Positions 50,083 through 60,339 of a stretch of 64,000 nt of DNA are shown in pieces (position 1 is the stretch's first letter; the number at the start of each line of letters is the position of its first letter). This DNA is from Calcarisporiella thermophila CBS 279.70 (lineage: Eukaryota > Calcarisporiellomycota). Under the pieces are notes generated by a model that saw only the letters and a program-made list of their open reading frames with translations, had not been told where the DNA came from and did no database searches. The position numbers and the translations under genes were made by a program. The stretch lies in contig NW_027192201.1 in assembly GCF_041956535.1 (NCBI RefSeq), positions 796,206-860,205 of the forward strand. The letters run 5' to 3'.

Positions 50083-51959
50083 ATGGCAAACCATAGTGGT
50101 GCTAATTTTTCTTCTGCAACTGCCGAATGCGTTGAGTTCACCTCGCCGGAGGGTGATTATACGCTGAAGCATGATATTTTTCATGCTGACATTCAGACGA
50201 CCCACGGTACTCATTTATCACTGGTTAATATAAAATACAAGGATACCGCTCCCAACGATACACGTCAAAGCAGTGGAGAAAGTCTTGTCTCTATGTCGAC
50301 AGAACAAGTAGCGGCCGGAGAATCTGAAGGGGATGATGACCAACCTCACACCTCTACTGCTACCAGTGCGCCAAAGCCTATTCCCGAATCGGGCGGGAGC
50401 TCTAGTGGGAGGAATGAAGATTCGAGTTTCTTTTCGTTTGGCTCGGGGCGCCGAAAAAAACCCAAGAACAACATCACTAAAACTAATTCGAGCTTTGTCT
50501 CTCGCATCGACACTCATCCAAGCTTGGCACGTATTCTTGCGAGCAAGACGAACGAGAACACCTACCTATTCTATAATTTATCGAAAAGTTTCTATTGGGC
50601 TGACTTGATGACTAAACCTCAGGTGCGTTATCTTGCGTGCTGTGTATTAACGAAGAATGGATACTCCACTTCCCCTGCATTTACACGGTATTTGTCAATA
50701 TACTAGGAGACCATTTCTCGTATAGACTTCGCCGTTGCCCACCCTACTTGCCATGATGCTAACCTGCTGACCCGTGGGTACGATCACCTAGATATTGTTA
50801 TTGGGTTTTCCTCGAGCGACCTCATTTGGTTTGATCCTCTTTGTATGAAATACGTACGATTGAATAAGGCGGTGAGTTATTTTGAACAGACTTGACATGA
50901 AACAACGGATTCCCGCAATACGAAAGTTGAGCCATGGCTTCTAATTCTGTTCTGACTTTGTTATTAGGGTGTCATTAATAACAGCCCAGTTGTTAGCGTG
51001 AAATGGATGCCAGGCTCTGAGAATCTGTTTATGGCGGCGCACCAAGATGGCAGCATAGTTATCTATGATAAAGACCGCGATGATCAAGCTTTTACGCCAT
51101 CTCCGCCTTCATCCCCCGACTGTTTTCACGTAACTAGACCCGCGAAAAATAGCAAATACAACCCAGTTTCACACTGGTTCGTGAGCACAAAACCGATTAC
51201 TGGTAAGCGGCGTTATTTTTATTACCAGAGATTGAGTCTGATTAACAACTTATTATATGATTAGCATTCGCATTTTCTCCCGATTGCCAGCATGTTGCTG
51301 TCGTGGGAGTTGACGGCTGCCTTCGTGTCATCGAGTTTCTTTCTGAGCGCTTGCATGATACGTATCGATCCTACTTTGGAGGTCTCTCATGTGTCGCTTG
51401 GTCTCCGGATGGGCGCTATATTCTAACCGGAGGCCAAGATGACTTGGTCACGATTTGGGCGTTTCGTGAACAACGTATTGTTGCACGATGCCAAGGACAT
51501 GCGTCGTGGGTAACAAGTGTCGCCTTCGATCCTTGGCGCTGCGATGAACGGAACTACCGATTTGGAAGTGTTGGGGAAGACACGAAGCTGCTGCTATGGG
51601 ATTTTTCAGTGAGCGCGCTACATAAGCCCAAGGGAGGGCATCACTCGCAACGCAGATCAAGTCTGGCATCGACGCTCACTGGTGCCTCCGCCAACACATC
51701 GCTTCGCAGGATAGTGCAGGAAAATAGCAACAGTGGTGTGGCAAAACAGCATGACCCAATCGTGAACATTGTACATCCGGTATTGCCCAAGACTGAAGTT
51801 GCGATGCTACAGCCCGTCATGGCCAAGAGCATTCATAGCGATCCCGTTGTGGAGCTGCATTTCCGAGAGGATGCGGTAGTGACGACAGATCGTAAGGGCC
51901 GAGTCAAGGTGTGGACACGACCAAAACTCCGAACAAGAAACATCGCTGGCGCAGTCTAA
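50083..51959 (+). CDS. CreC/WDR20-type WD40 protein
   Basis: Four exons (50083-50622, 50707-50871, 50968-51202, 51265-51959) encode 544 residues. The N-terminal 130 residues are low-complexity; WD40 blades follow, with recognisable strands such as SVKWMPGSENLFMAAHQDGS, AFSPDCQHVAVVGVDGCLRV, CVAWSPDGRYILTGGQDD and SVGEDTKLLLWDF. The order and the insertion before the last blade match fungal CreC and animal WDR20. These proteins activate deubiquitinases: CreB in carbon catabolite repression, USP12/46 in animals. The role is inferred from that family. The start was chosen at MANHSGANF; the open frame runs upstream but the residues there look non-coding. Confidence 0.9.
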
Positions 51960-52508
51960 GAAATGATTATTTTTGATCTAACATTTTTTTTTATGTTCCT
52001 TCTAAAGATTTATATGAGTTGACAAAATTTGTGAAATTTTATGATTCCAAACTTTTTTTTTGCTGTGCTTCTATTTATTTTTCTTTTTTTCTTGTTTCGA
52101 ATATTCTCTTTCCTATTTCTCGCCTACTCTGTGTAATGATAACTCCTTATCTATGCTTTTCCCGATTTCCGTCTGGAATAAGTGTTTGTCTTTTTAATAG
52201 CAATATTATATATTTTTAACCGACACAACAAAAAAAAAAAACAAAAGAACTAAAAATTGCCATCATGAGGAAGAGAAAGAGAAAAAAAAAAGCAGTATAA
52301 AAAGTTTTATATCAATGGTGAAAAAAAAAAAGATTTTTAATAGGCAAAATAAATCATTCATTATAGCGCCCCCTTTTATGCATTGTCCGAACTCCTGAAA
52401 AATAAATCCTCATTGACGCCCGGTTATCGACTGATTAAAGGCTATATAAGGAGGAGAGAGAAGGGTATTTATAAGCAAAATGCGCATGTGGGTCTATAAA
52501 TATTCTAT
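51960..52508. other. Intergenic region between convergent genes
   Basis: About 550 bases between the CreC/WDR20 and PP2A 3' ends, with several poly-T and poly-A runs (for example 52229-52241 and 52321-52331). No gene is seen. Confidence 0.6.
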
Positions 52509-53574
<1,066 letters not shown>

Positions 53575-53894
53575 TATTAAAATCTTGAATTATGATAAAT
53601 TGAAGATGCTCAATTCTGTAATTTGTATAAAATATTTTTCGTTCAGTGTTTTAATTAAAATCGAACAAAGGCAAAAAGGAACAGATGGAACTTTTCACGA
53701 GTTGGGTTGCCAGGCGCGAAAATAAAAAAATAAGACAAAAATGATAGAGAGATGGTTGACGTCAGCAAAGTGTTTAAGATGGAAGATCCAATTTCCCCGC
53801 AAGATGAGGATTTATTCGGAACAATTTTTACATGTCCAGCACTGTTGATTATACAAGCAAAAGTATCAAATTATAGCTACAAACAAGGAGGGTG
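53575..53894. other. Intergenic region upstream of PP2A
   Basis: About 320 AT-rich bases between the PhoD-like gene's 3' end and the PP2A start. TGACGTCA at 53757-53764 is a perfect CRE-type palindrome about 180 bases upstream of PP2A, a possible bZIP site. Nothing else is seen. Confidence 0.45.
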
Positions 53895-56209
53895 TCACGC
53901 CATTAATCGAGGCACAACCACAGTATAGGGCTTAGTGTCGCGATAGCCTTTGTCTCTGTCTCTCTCGATGCATATGTTGACGATGAATGCACCGTCGTCT
54001 CCTTGATTAAAGGTGGCGTAGTTTCGACGGTTGTAGAGTTTCGTTTTTTTATGCCGTACTTCGTCGACGTCGAGCTCAAACAGATCAACTGAGTCCTCAA
54101 CGGTAAAATCGTTAAGAGTATAGGTCTTAGCACGCATATGGAGGACTTGAATTAATCCGTCTGGTGGAGGGCTAAATACAAGGAAGTATGGCTCAGCTCT
54201 TCATTCATATGGAGCGAATTTAGTTAGACATAGTTACATGTTCACTATCGCGGAGGAGATTATCTGGTACATAGTGTTCGGGTCTTGCTGTTCCTCGACG
54301 GTTGCCTTGCTGTGTAGTTTTCCGACCGATGCACAGTGAACATCCCCACTAATGAAGGTGACCCGAACATTCTTTTCACGTGCATAGAGCTGCAGCTTCT
54401 CAATAAATCCTTTACGCTCTTCCTTATGGGGACCGGCGGTCCAGTGATCTAAATCATATTATATCATTGGTATAGATATATATCAATAGCTCTATAATGG
54501 ATGGATAAAGAAGATGATTACCTGAGAGATCATCTAAAAGCTCTGGATCTGCATTCAGTTTATTCACTACGCTCTCAAACACACCAGTTCGTTGTCCCGT
54601 AAGTATGCTTAGATTCTTCAGCGCCTTTGCACTCTCCATCATATTTTCTGCAAAATTCAATCGCGGATACACAATAGGTACACCAATAAGGACGAATAAA
54701 TGTTGTGTGTCTGGCGGTGTCTCTTCATAGAGCTTGATAAAGGTTGCGTCGTACGTACTGGGTGAGCAAACAGATATTTTTGTCCGCTCCGCACGGGCGT
54801 CCAAGCCAAGCAATAGTACTTGAGGACCGAGGCTGGTGAGAAGGTGGTGCCCGCGTCCCGTGCTATAAAATCCATGCTGTGGTGCCAGATCTTCCGTTGT
54901 ATGATGTTGAAAGAGCAGATAGAAACGCTCTGCTACCTTCCCAATTCTTTGCATTATCTCAGACATTTGCAAACTTTCAGGATAGGATCCAAACCCATCG
55001 ATAATATCATGATCTAAAAATAAAAGAATCCAAATTGGAGGGTAGTCCTCTCAAAAGAGTTATTTTTTACGCGTTGTGCCGAAAATAATTACCATCCCAC
55101 ATGTTAACTGAGGGAATTTGAGCGAGAGCATGAGCATATAAACCCTGAGCGAAATGGCGACAATAATGCCGGAAGTAATAGGCTTGCATTCCACGGTACA
55201 GCCGTTCAGACATAGCCGTATTACGCCGAACCTTTCGGTCACCCTTTTCAAGCCATTCTTCAATCATGACCGGTTCCTTGAGGATGGAGTCGCAGTAAAT
55301 CTAGTGTAAAGGATTGGTCAGAAGGTCGTTTAAAATTTAGCGTAGCGTATAAAAGGCATATACCTGGTCGCCCCCTCCCACCATCAAATGATAAGGCTGC
55401 TCAGAGTGTTTTTTAAAAAAGTCATTCCATAGTGGGTCATGTCCACCCCAAAGCGATTGGTCTTGAACACTTTGGGAATAGCCATTGCAGCTAATAACAA
55501 TAGAATAAGAACATAAGCACACCAGTTATAATGTGAATATTTGCGCCAGCCTAAAAAAAAAATTAAAAAAAATCACCTGAAGAACATCCACCTGTATTTC
55601 TGATTGATTCCAGGAAGAAACCTAAAAAAGGGTAGATATTAATTAAACATGACCGAAAAACTGATTGATGGATAATGGTTACCAAGTGTTCTTTGGCCCC
55701 CCACATATGCTATAACCGACACACTGGTCATCTTGGTCAAGTGGTATTTCTAACCCGAATCTCCAAAACACGTGTCCCTCGTAGTTATCGATGGCTTCGC
55801 CAGTCACGCGTCCTTTCTCTTGTTCCCTCCCACCCTCAAACCACCATTCTAGCACGGGCACGTCCGACTCTTCTGTTTTCTCAACCATAAGCACTGAGCC
55901 GCGCCATACATTATTGAGGACATTTTCATAGCGAAGAAGAGGGCCACATATCCATGAGCGTCCATTAATAACGTTGGGCTCTGGAAGAGGAGTCACTAGC
56001 CCGTACTCGTCACCTTGAACTCGCTCCAAAGGTTTTTCTTCTGTTGCATCGGGGAGATTCTGAGCTAATATTTCTTTGCCACTGGGGCCTTCGGTGCTGG
56101 AAGAAAGGAGAGCGGGAGAAATGGAATCATCCTGGGAGGCGTCTTCATTTTTATCCGACTTCTTCACCTTTTGCTCTACTTTATCTTTAATTTTCTTGAA
56201 AACATTCAT
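53895..56209 (-). CDS. PhoD-like phosphatase domain protein
   Basis: Seven exons (56209-55683, 55621-55577, 55490-55364, 55300-55093, 55013-54522, 54448-54238, 54171-53895) encode 628 residues. There is no signal peptide; the N-terminus is a Lys-rich amphipathic stretch (MNVFKKIKDKVEQKVKK), so an intracellular location is likely, unlike secreted bacterial PhoD. A beta-rich N-terminal part leads to the metallophosphoesterase core: FFSCNGYS, MVGGGDQIYCDSI (the GGDQ metal block), NMWDDHDIIDGFG, then TFISGDVHCASVG with GDVH. These fit the fungal and plant PhoD-like family, whose substrates are largely unknown. It runs in the same direction as PP2A and diverges from PAM18. Confidence 0.9.
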
Positions 56210-56420
56210 TTTCGAGGGTAGTTAAAATAAGGGCTGTTCGCTAAAGAGAAAGCAGCTCTCATGGCGTATTTGTTTCAAATAATATAAGGTGCGATCGAAA
56301 AACTCAGAAGATCTCCCAAGCCACACACAAGTCACAAATCAATAATCTTTCTCGGCACTCCGTTTACTTCATTGTTTTTCAAGAATCGATCCACACCATT
56401 TAATTAATACTAATCTCGTC

Positions 56421-56898
56421 ATGGTACATACTGATCTTTATTGATGTCATAGGCAGTGCTGTCTCAATTATGTTTGCTAACCCGATCCCTTTGGTATATT
56501 ACAGGCAACACCCTTTATAATTGGTGTTGGTGTCGCAGCAGCAGCGACCGCTGGACGCTATGCAGTCATCGCATTCAAAGAGTTCCAAAAGAGGCCGGTT
56601 ACACCACGCTTGCAGAATTATTACAAAGGTGGATTTGATCCTAAGATGAACAAACGAGAAGCAGCACTCATCCTTGGCTTACGGTAGGATTACTAGATCT
56701 GATGTCCATGGAAGGATAACAAAACACATTGATTAACTGGTTTGATGGCTGTCTAGTGAATCCCAATTAAACAAGGATCGCTTGAAGGAAGCTCACCGCC
56801 GCATTATGCTCCTTAACCACCCAGATCGTGGTGGCTCCCCTTATCTTGCTAGCAAGATCAACGAGGCAAAAGACTTTTTAGAAGGAAAAGTAAAATAA
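56421..56898 (+). CDS. PAM18: PAM18/TIM14 J-protein of the mitochondrial import motor
   Basis: Inner-membrane J-protein that stimulates mitochondrial Hsp70 during matrix import; 107 residues. Exon 1 is only the ATG (56421-56423), then exons 56505-56683 and 56757-56898. The split is inferred because [19 protein letters not shown], with its N-terminal membrane span, only appears after joining ATG to the exon after the CAG acceptor, and it matches the animal DNAJC19/yeast Pam18 layout. The conserved [20 protein letters not shown] linker leads into a J domain carrying HPD in LLNHPDRGG, then [12 protein letters not shown]. The gene converges on the mitochondrial ribosomal protein uS15m. Confidence 0.93.
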
Positions 56899-57037
56899 TA
56901 TTGTACTTGTCTAAATATATTGTTTAAATAGAATTCTTTTATGTTGAGCTACAATCCAAATGCTTGTTTTTTGACAATATGTCCATGATCAAAATCATAC
57001 AATCTATATCCGATAAATGCTTTTATTTTATTAACCA

Positions 57038-57890
57038 TTAAACAACAATTTCCCCTTCTACTGCACGCTGGTCGAGTCCTAGCTCACGGAGACATGTGAA
57101 GTATCGCTCGAGACTTTGACGTTTTAGATATCTCAATAACTTGGCACGCTGGTGTACCATGCTACGAAGTGCACGATAGTTGTGTTTATCTTTACGGTGT
57201 TGCTGTAAGTGTTCATGAAGGTTCAGAATTCTGACGGTGAGTACAGCGGCTGATGTTTCAGAAAATGAATTAATAAAACCATGGAGAAAGATGGGCAGAG
57301 TATAGTCCTAATATAATCACCTTGAACCTCTGGACTGCCGGTGTCCCCTTCTTTCAGCTGGAACCATTCAATTGCCTTTTGAATCCTGTACAAATTTTCG
57401 GCCTTCGCATTGGCAGTCTCTAATGAAACAATCCTCCTCACCATTTCTGCCTTTTCCTTCTCTCGCCGTAGTGCTTCTTCTGGCGATGCTATGGTCACTT
57501 TTGTGCTGGAGATAGCCTGTGGCGCCATTTCGATCACTAATTTTTCCTCTTCGGGGGTAATGAAATGCTGTAGTTTGCCAGCAGTAGGTGTGGAGAGCGA
57601 ACGGATGAAAGCGGTCTCTTTGGAAATGATAGGCGATGGCTTCGAGGCCTCCCATGCGGCTTTACGGGCAGCACGCTTGGCCAAGTTAGCTTGCTTGAGA
57701 CGTTTGGCGCGACGACTCGCGTGTGCGATCGGAGTGGTGTGGAATGAGCGTATCCATTGGGAGGGTGCTAAAGAGAGTCGATCGTCGGATTAGTAAAAGC
57801 AGAAAGGTCCTGGAGGATCAAGTGGATCTTACCTGAAGATCCAGCTGGTACCAGTAACCGCCGGCAGTGTCCTAACAGCTGTGTGAACAT
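57038..57890 (-). CDS. Mitochondrial ribosomal protein uS15m
   Basis: Small-subunit mitochondrial ribosomal protein of 238 residues from exons 57890-57833, 57767-57321 and 57249-57038. The N-terminus (FTQLLGHCRRLLVP, then SFHTTPIAHASRRAKRL) is a basic presequence. The uS15 domain is in the last third: GDTGSPEVQAAVLTVRILNL, EHLQQHRKDKHNYRALR and RAKLLRYLKRQ, matching bacterial S15 positions that contact 16S rRNA. An extension of about 130 residues before the domain is usual for fungal uS15m (yeast Mrps28). An AACCCTAA box lies about 50 bases upstream of the start. Confidence 0.93.
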
Positions 57891-57936
57891 AATTTATTAT
57901 CTATGAATGATTTGGTTTTTTTCCCCCTCTGCTCCG

Positions 57937-57944
57937 AACCCTAA
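57937..57944. promoter_or_regulatory. AACCCTAA (telobox-like) site
   Basis: AACCCTAA lies about 47 bases upstream of the uS15m start codon. Telobox-like sites in ribosomal protein promoters are known in several fungi, where Tbf1-type factors bind them. Involvement here is inferred from sequence and position only. Confidence 0.4.
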
Positions 57945-58154
57945 ACGATCTCTACTTGTTTACAGAGCAGTGGAGCAGTCTGGTGAGGCGCAGGCGATTT
58001 TCTTATTGATGTGAATAAAAATTTACAATAATAAAACACGATTGGGCTAAGCAAGCAAACAAGGGAGGGCAAGTGTCGCACAATAGATGGTGTATAAGTA
58101 GAAAATTACAATAAGAATATAGTTATTTTTTCTTTTCGATACAACGAGAAAACA

Positions 58155-59297
58155 TTAAGTGTCTGAAAATGTGTGGGAGGGATACACGGGGATGCCAACT
58201 GAAGCCATCGAAGCTGACGCAGACGACGATGACGCAGAAGTGGAGGTGGTTGGGGTTTCCATGCTGGTTGTTGCCCATCGGTTATCGCCTGCCACCTGGT
58301 ATTGATATGCCCCACTGAGAAATGAGAACGAATCGCCATTCCATTCTTTGCCGCCCCCACCTCCGGTCAGATCTTTTGAGGGCGAGCCGAACGCAAACTG
58401 CATGCTTGCAGTGGTGTGCTGACGTGGGTAGCTGGTGAAGGCGGAGGTGGGGCGGGAGTAGCCGCGGTTTGGTATATCCTGCGAGGCGGACGGGGTGGTG
58501 TACCCCTGGGTGCGATAGTAAAAGTCTAGAGCGCGCTGATCGAACTCGTTTCGCCCGTTCGCGTCGTACTTATTTTCGGCGGAAAACTCGGAGGAATACA
58601 TCGAAGGGTGTGTGAGTACGGGCGTCGAGGAGGATTGCTGGGGGATGGGGTGGGTGCCGAGGGGTTGATCATGGTAGGAAGAATAGAGGCTTCCCGCGGA
58701 GGTGGGCGACGAAGGATCGCTTAAGGGGGGAACTCGAAAGTTTTGCTTCAGCAAGAGTTCGGGCGATATCTCCAGACTCGCAAGCTCGGGCACAGAAGAA
58801 GGCGTGCGTAACCGACCGCTGATGACGTCCTCGATGGTGTAATAGGACACCAGGTGTTGGCATACGCCGTGCACCACGATTGAGATAGTCTTCTTGATAA
58901 GCCCGTTCTTTTTGAAATGGTATGAGTTTGTGAGCGAGCCAACGAGCTGCCTCTCCCTCTCGGCGCACGTCTCCTCCATAAGGGACACGGCGGGGGGCCG
59001 CTGGGCCAGCGAGAGCAGCTCGCGCTTCCCCTGGCCATTTCTCTTATCCAGCTCGCGATAGAGCAGAAAATTGCCAAGGATACGAGAGGGGCTCCACACA
59101 AGCCCGTCCGTCCAGCGCTTTATCCCGGATTCACGCTCATCAAAAACAAACACCGTTCCCGATCGGATTAGCCGCCGCTCTTTTTCGTGCAATCGCCTAC
59201 AGACGCGGGGAAGCAATCCTCTTCGACATGCCTCGAAAATAAGAAGAGTATCTTGTGTTGTTTCAACAAAGCCATGGTATGTTTCAGTCACGCTCAT
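58155..59297 (-). CDS. Gti1/Pac2 (WOPR-domain) transcription regulator
   Basis: Intronless gene for a 380-residue member of the fungus-specific WOPR family (Wor1, Ryp1, Sge1, Gti1, Pac2), DNA-binding regulators of morphology, development and virulence. The N-terminal WOPR box opens YHGFVETTQDTLLIFEACRR, followed by RLIRSGTVFVFDERESGIKR and WSPSRILGNFLLYREL. The second half is at about residues 105-160 with FKKNGLIKKTISI and HLVSYYTIEDVISGRLRTPS. The C-terminal 200 residues are low-complexity, rich in Ser, Thr, Tyr and Pro, as in other members. The leader contains a long AT/GT microsatellite. Which family branch it belongs to cannot be told by eye. Confidence 0.93.
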   Translation of the reverse strand: MSVTETYHGFVETTQDTLLIFEACRRGLLPRVCRRLHEKERRLIRSGTVFVFDERESGIKRWTDGLVWSPSRILGNFLLYRELDKRNGQGKRELLSLAQRPPAVSLMEETCAERERQLVGSLTNSYHFKKNGLIKKTISIVVHGVCQHLVSYYTIEDVISGRLRTPSSVPELASLEISPELLLKQNFRVPPLSDPSSPTSAGSLYSSYHDQPLGTHPIPQQSSSTPVLTHPSMYSSEFSAENKYDANGRNEFDQRALDFYYRTQGYTTPSASQDIPNRGYSRPTSAFTSYPRQHTTASMQFAFGSPSKDLTGGGGGKEWNGDSFSFLSGAYQYQVAGDNRWATTSMETPTTSTSASSSSASASMASVGIPVYPSHTFSDT

Positions 59298-59386
59298 TGT
59301 TTTAGAATAATATAGCTACGCAATGGGCTATTGCATTACACGGTCGTGTTGGAAAGCGTAACGCGTAACTCTTTATGTAAATAGAG

Positions 59387-59443
59387 GATATATATATATA
59401 TAAATATATAAATATAAAGGTAGAGATATAGATATATGTATAG

Positions 59444-59480
<37 letters not shown>
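59387..59480. repeat. Compound (AT)n/(TG)10 microsatellite
   Basis: Interrupted AT repeats run into ten perfect TG units at 59461-59480. The tract lies 90-183 bases upstream of the WOPR start codon, within its likely leader or core promoter. Z-DNA-prone TG runs can vary in length. Confidence 0.9.
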
Positions 59481-59481
<1 letters not shown>

Positions 59482-60199
59482 TTGCGTGAGGGTAGGCCTT
59501 GAGGAAGAAATGAAATGAAGGAATCAGAAGAAAATGAAACAAAAGGCCGATGATCCGTTGGCGGAACTATATAACAGGGGGGAGTCACGGAAAAAAGGGG
59601 AAGGGTTGGGAGAGGAGGGGAGCTCTGGCAACAGGAAGCAGCGGTTTTTAGAGTTCGGAGACCCCGAAAAGATGGCCGCAGTTGAGGGAGGACTGATCCA
59701 CTCTACAGGATTACGCTACAAAGCAGCTTTTTCTCTCGCGCTGTTCGTTGTGTTCACGTGGATTTTTGCTTTAGAGTTCTTCTTCTTCTTCTTCTTCTCA
59801 CATCCATTGAAGCGGCGACCATCCGCTTCGCCCCTACCAGCTTTCTCACGATCTTCTTTGCCTTCCTATTATATCGCGATTAGGCTCTGTCGGATCCATA
59901 GACTTCGATACTAACCTCACGAATGTCAAACGCGGAAGAAGGGGAGGAAGACCCTGCGTGGGCTCGCAACCAGCCCCAGGGCTGCGCTCTGGGAAAAAGC
60001 AGCACGAAGAGCAACCCCAATGGTTGGGAAGAAGATGGCCGTTCCATCGATAAGATGTAATTAATATATTACTGCTTAGTCGTTTATTTTATTTTATAAT
60101 ATCCAAATCATATTTTCATTAATTTGGGAATTTGCCTTCTTGTATTCCCTATCCTTAGTTTAATCATGGGAAGAATTTTGGAACCAGTTTTTTGGATCC

Positions 60200-60226
60200 T
60201 AGGTTAGGTTATAACGGGTTAGGTTA
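60200..60226. promoter_or_regulatory. TTAGGTTA motif cluster upstream of PRP5
   Basis: TAGGTTAGGTTA at 60200-60211 is followed by GGGTTAGGTTAC at 60216-60227, giving three GGTTA-type units within 27 bases, about 115 bases upstream of the PRP5 start. It is the largest cluster of a motif also seen near 19714 and 26256. Confidence 0.5.
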
Positions 60227-60339
60227 CTTTATACGCCGCCCCCTTTCCGTGGCTTAGCATTCAACACAACATTTTTGTTTCTTTCATCCCTTGAAGAGCT
60301 CAAGTGTGGACCATTCCCCAGCTCCTTTAGATTCAGATC

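Larger units (their letters stand above)
59298..60339. other. Divergent promoter region, WOPR gene and PRP5
   Basis: About 1 kb. It holds the AT/GT microsatellite at 59387-59480, a (CTT)n run at about 59777-59797 and the TTAGGTTA motif cluster at 60200-60226. A 126-codon plus-strand frame starting at 59534 encodes low-complexity residues with a phenylalanine run from the CTT repeat and is not accepted as a gene. Confidence 0.55.

Noticed and set aside
59534-59914. 126-codon plus-strand frame
   Set aside because: Low complexity; the phenylalanine run comes from a CTT microsatellite and no domain is present.
60200-60226. Telomere repeat tract
   Set aside because: Only two or three degenerate units, in a promoter far from any window end; better read as a regulatory motif.
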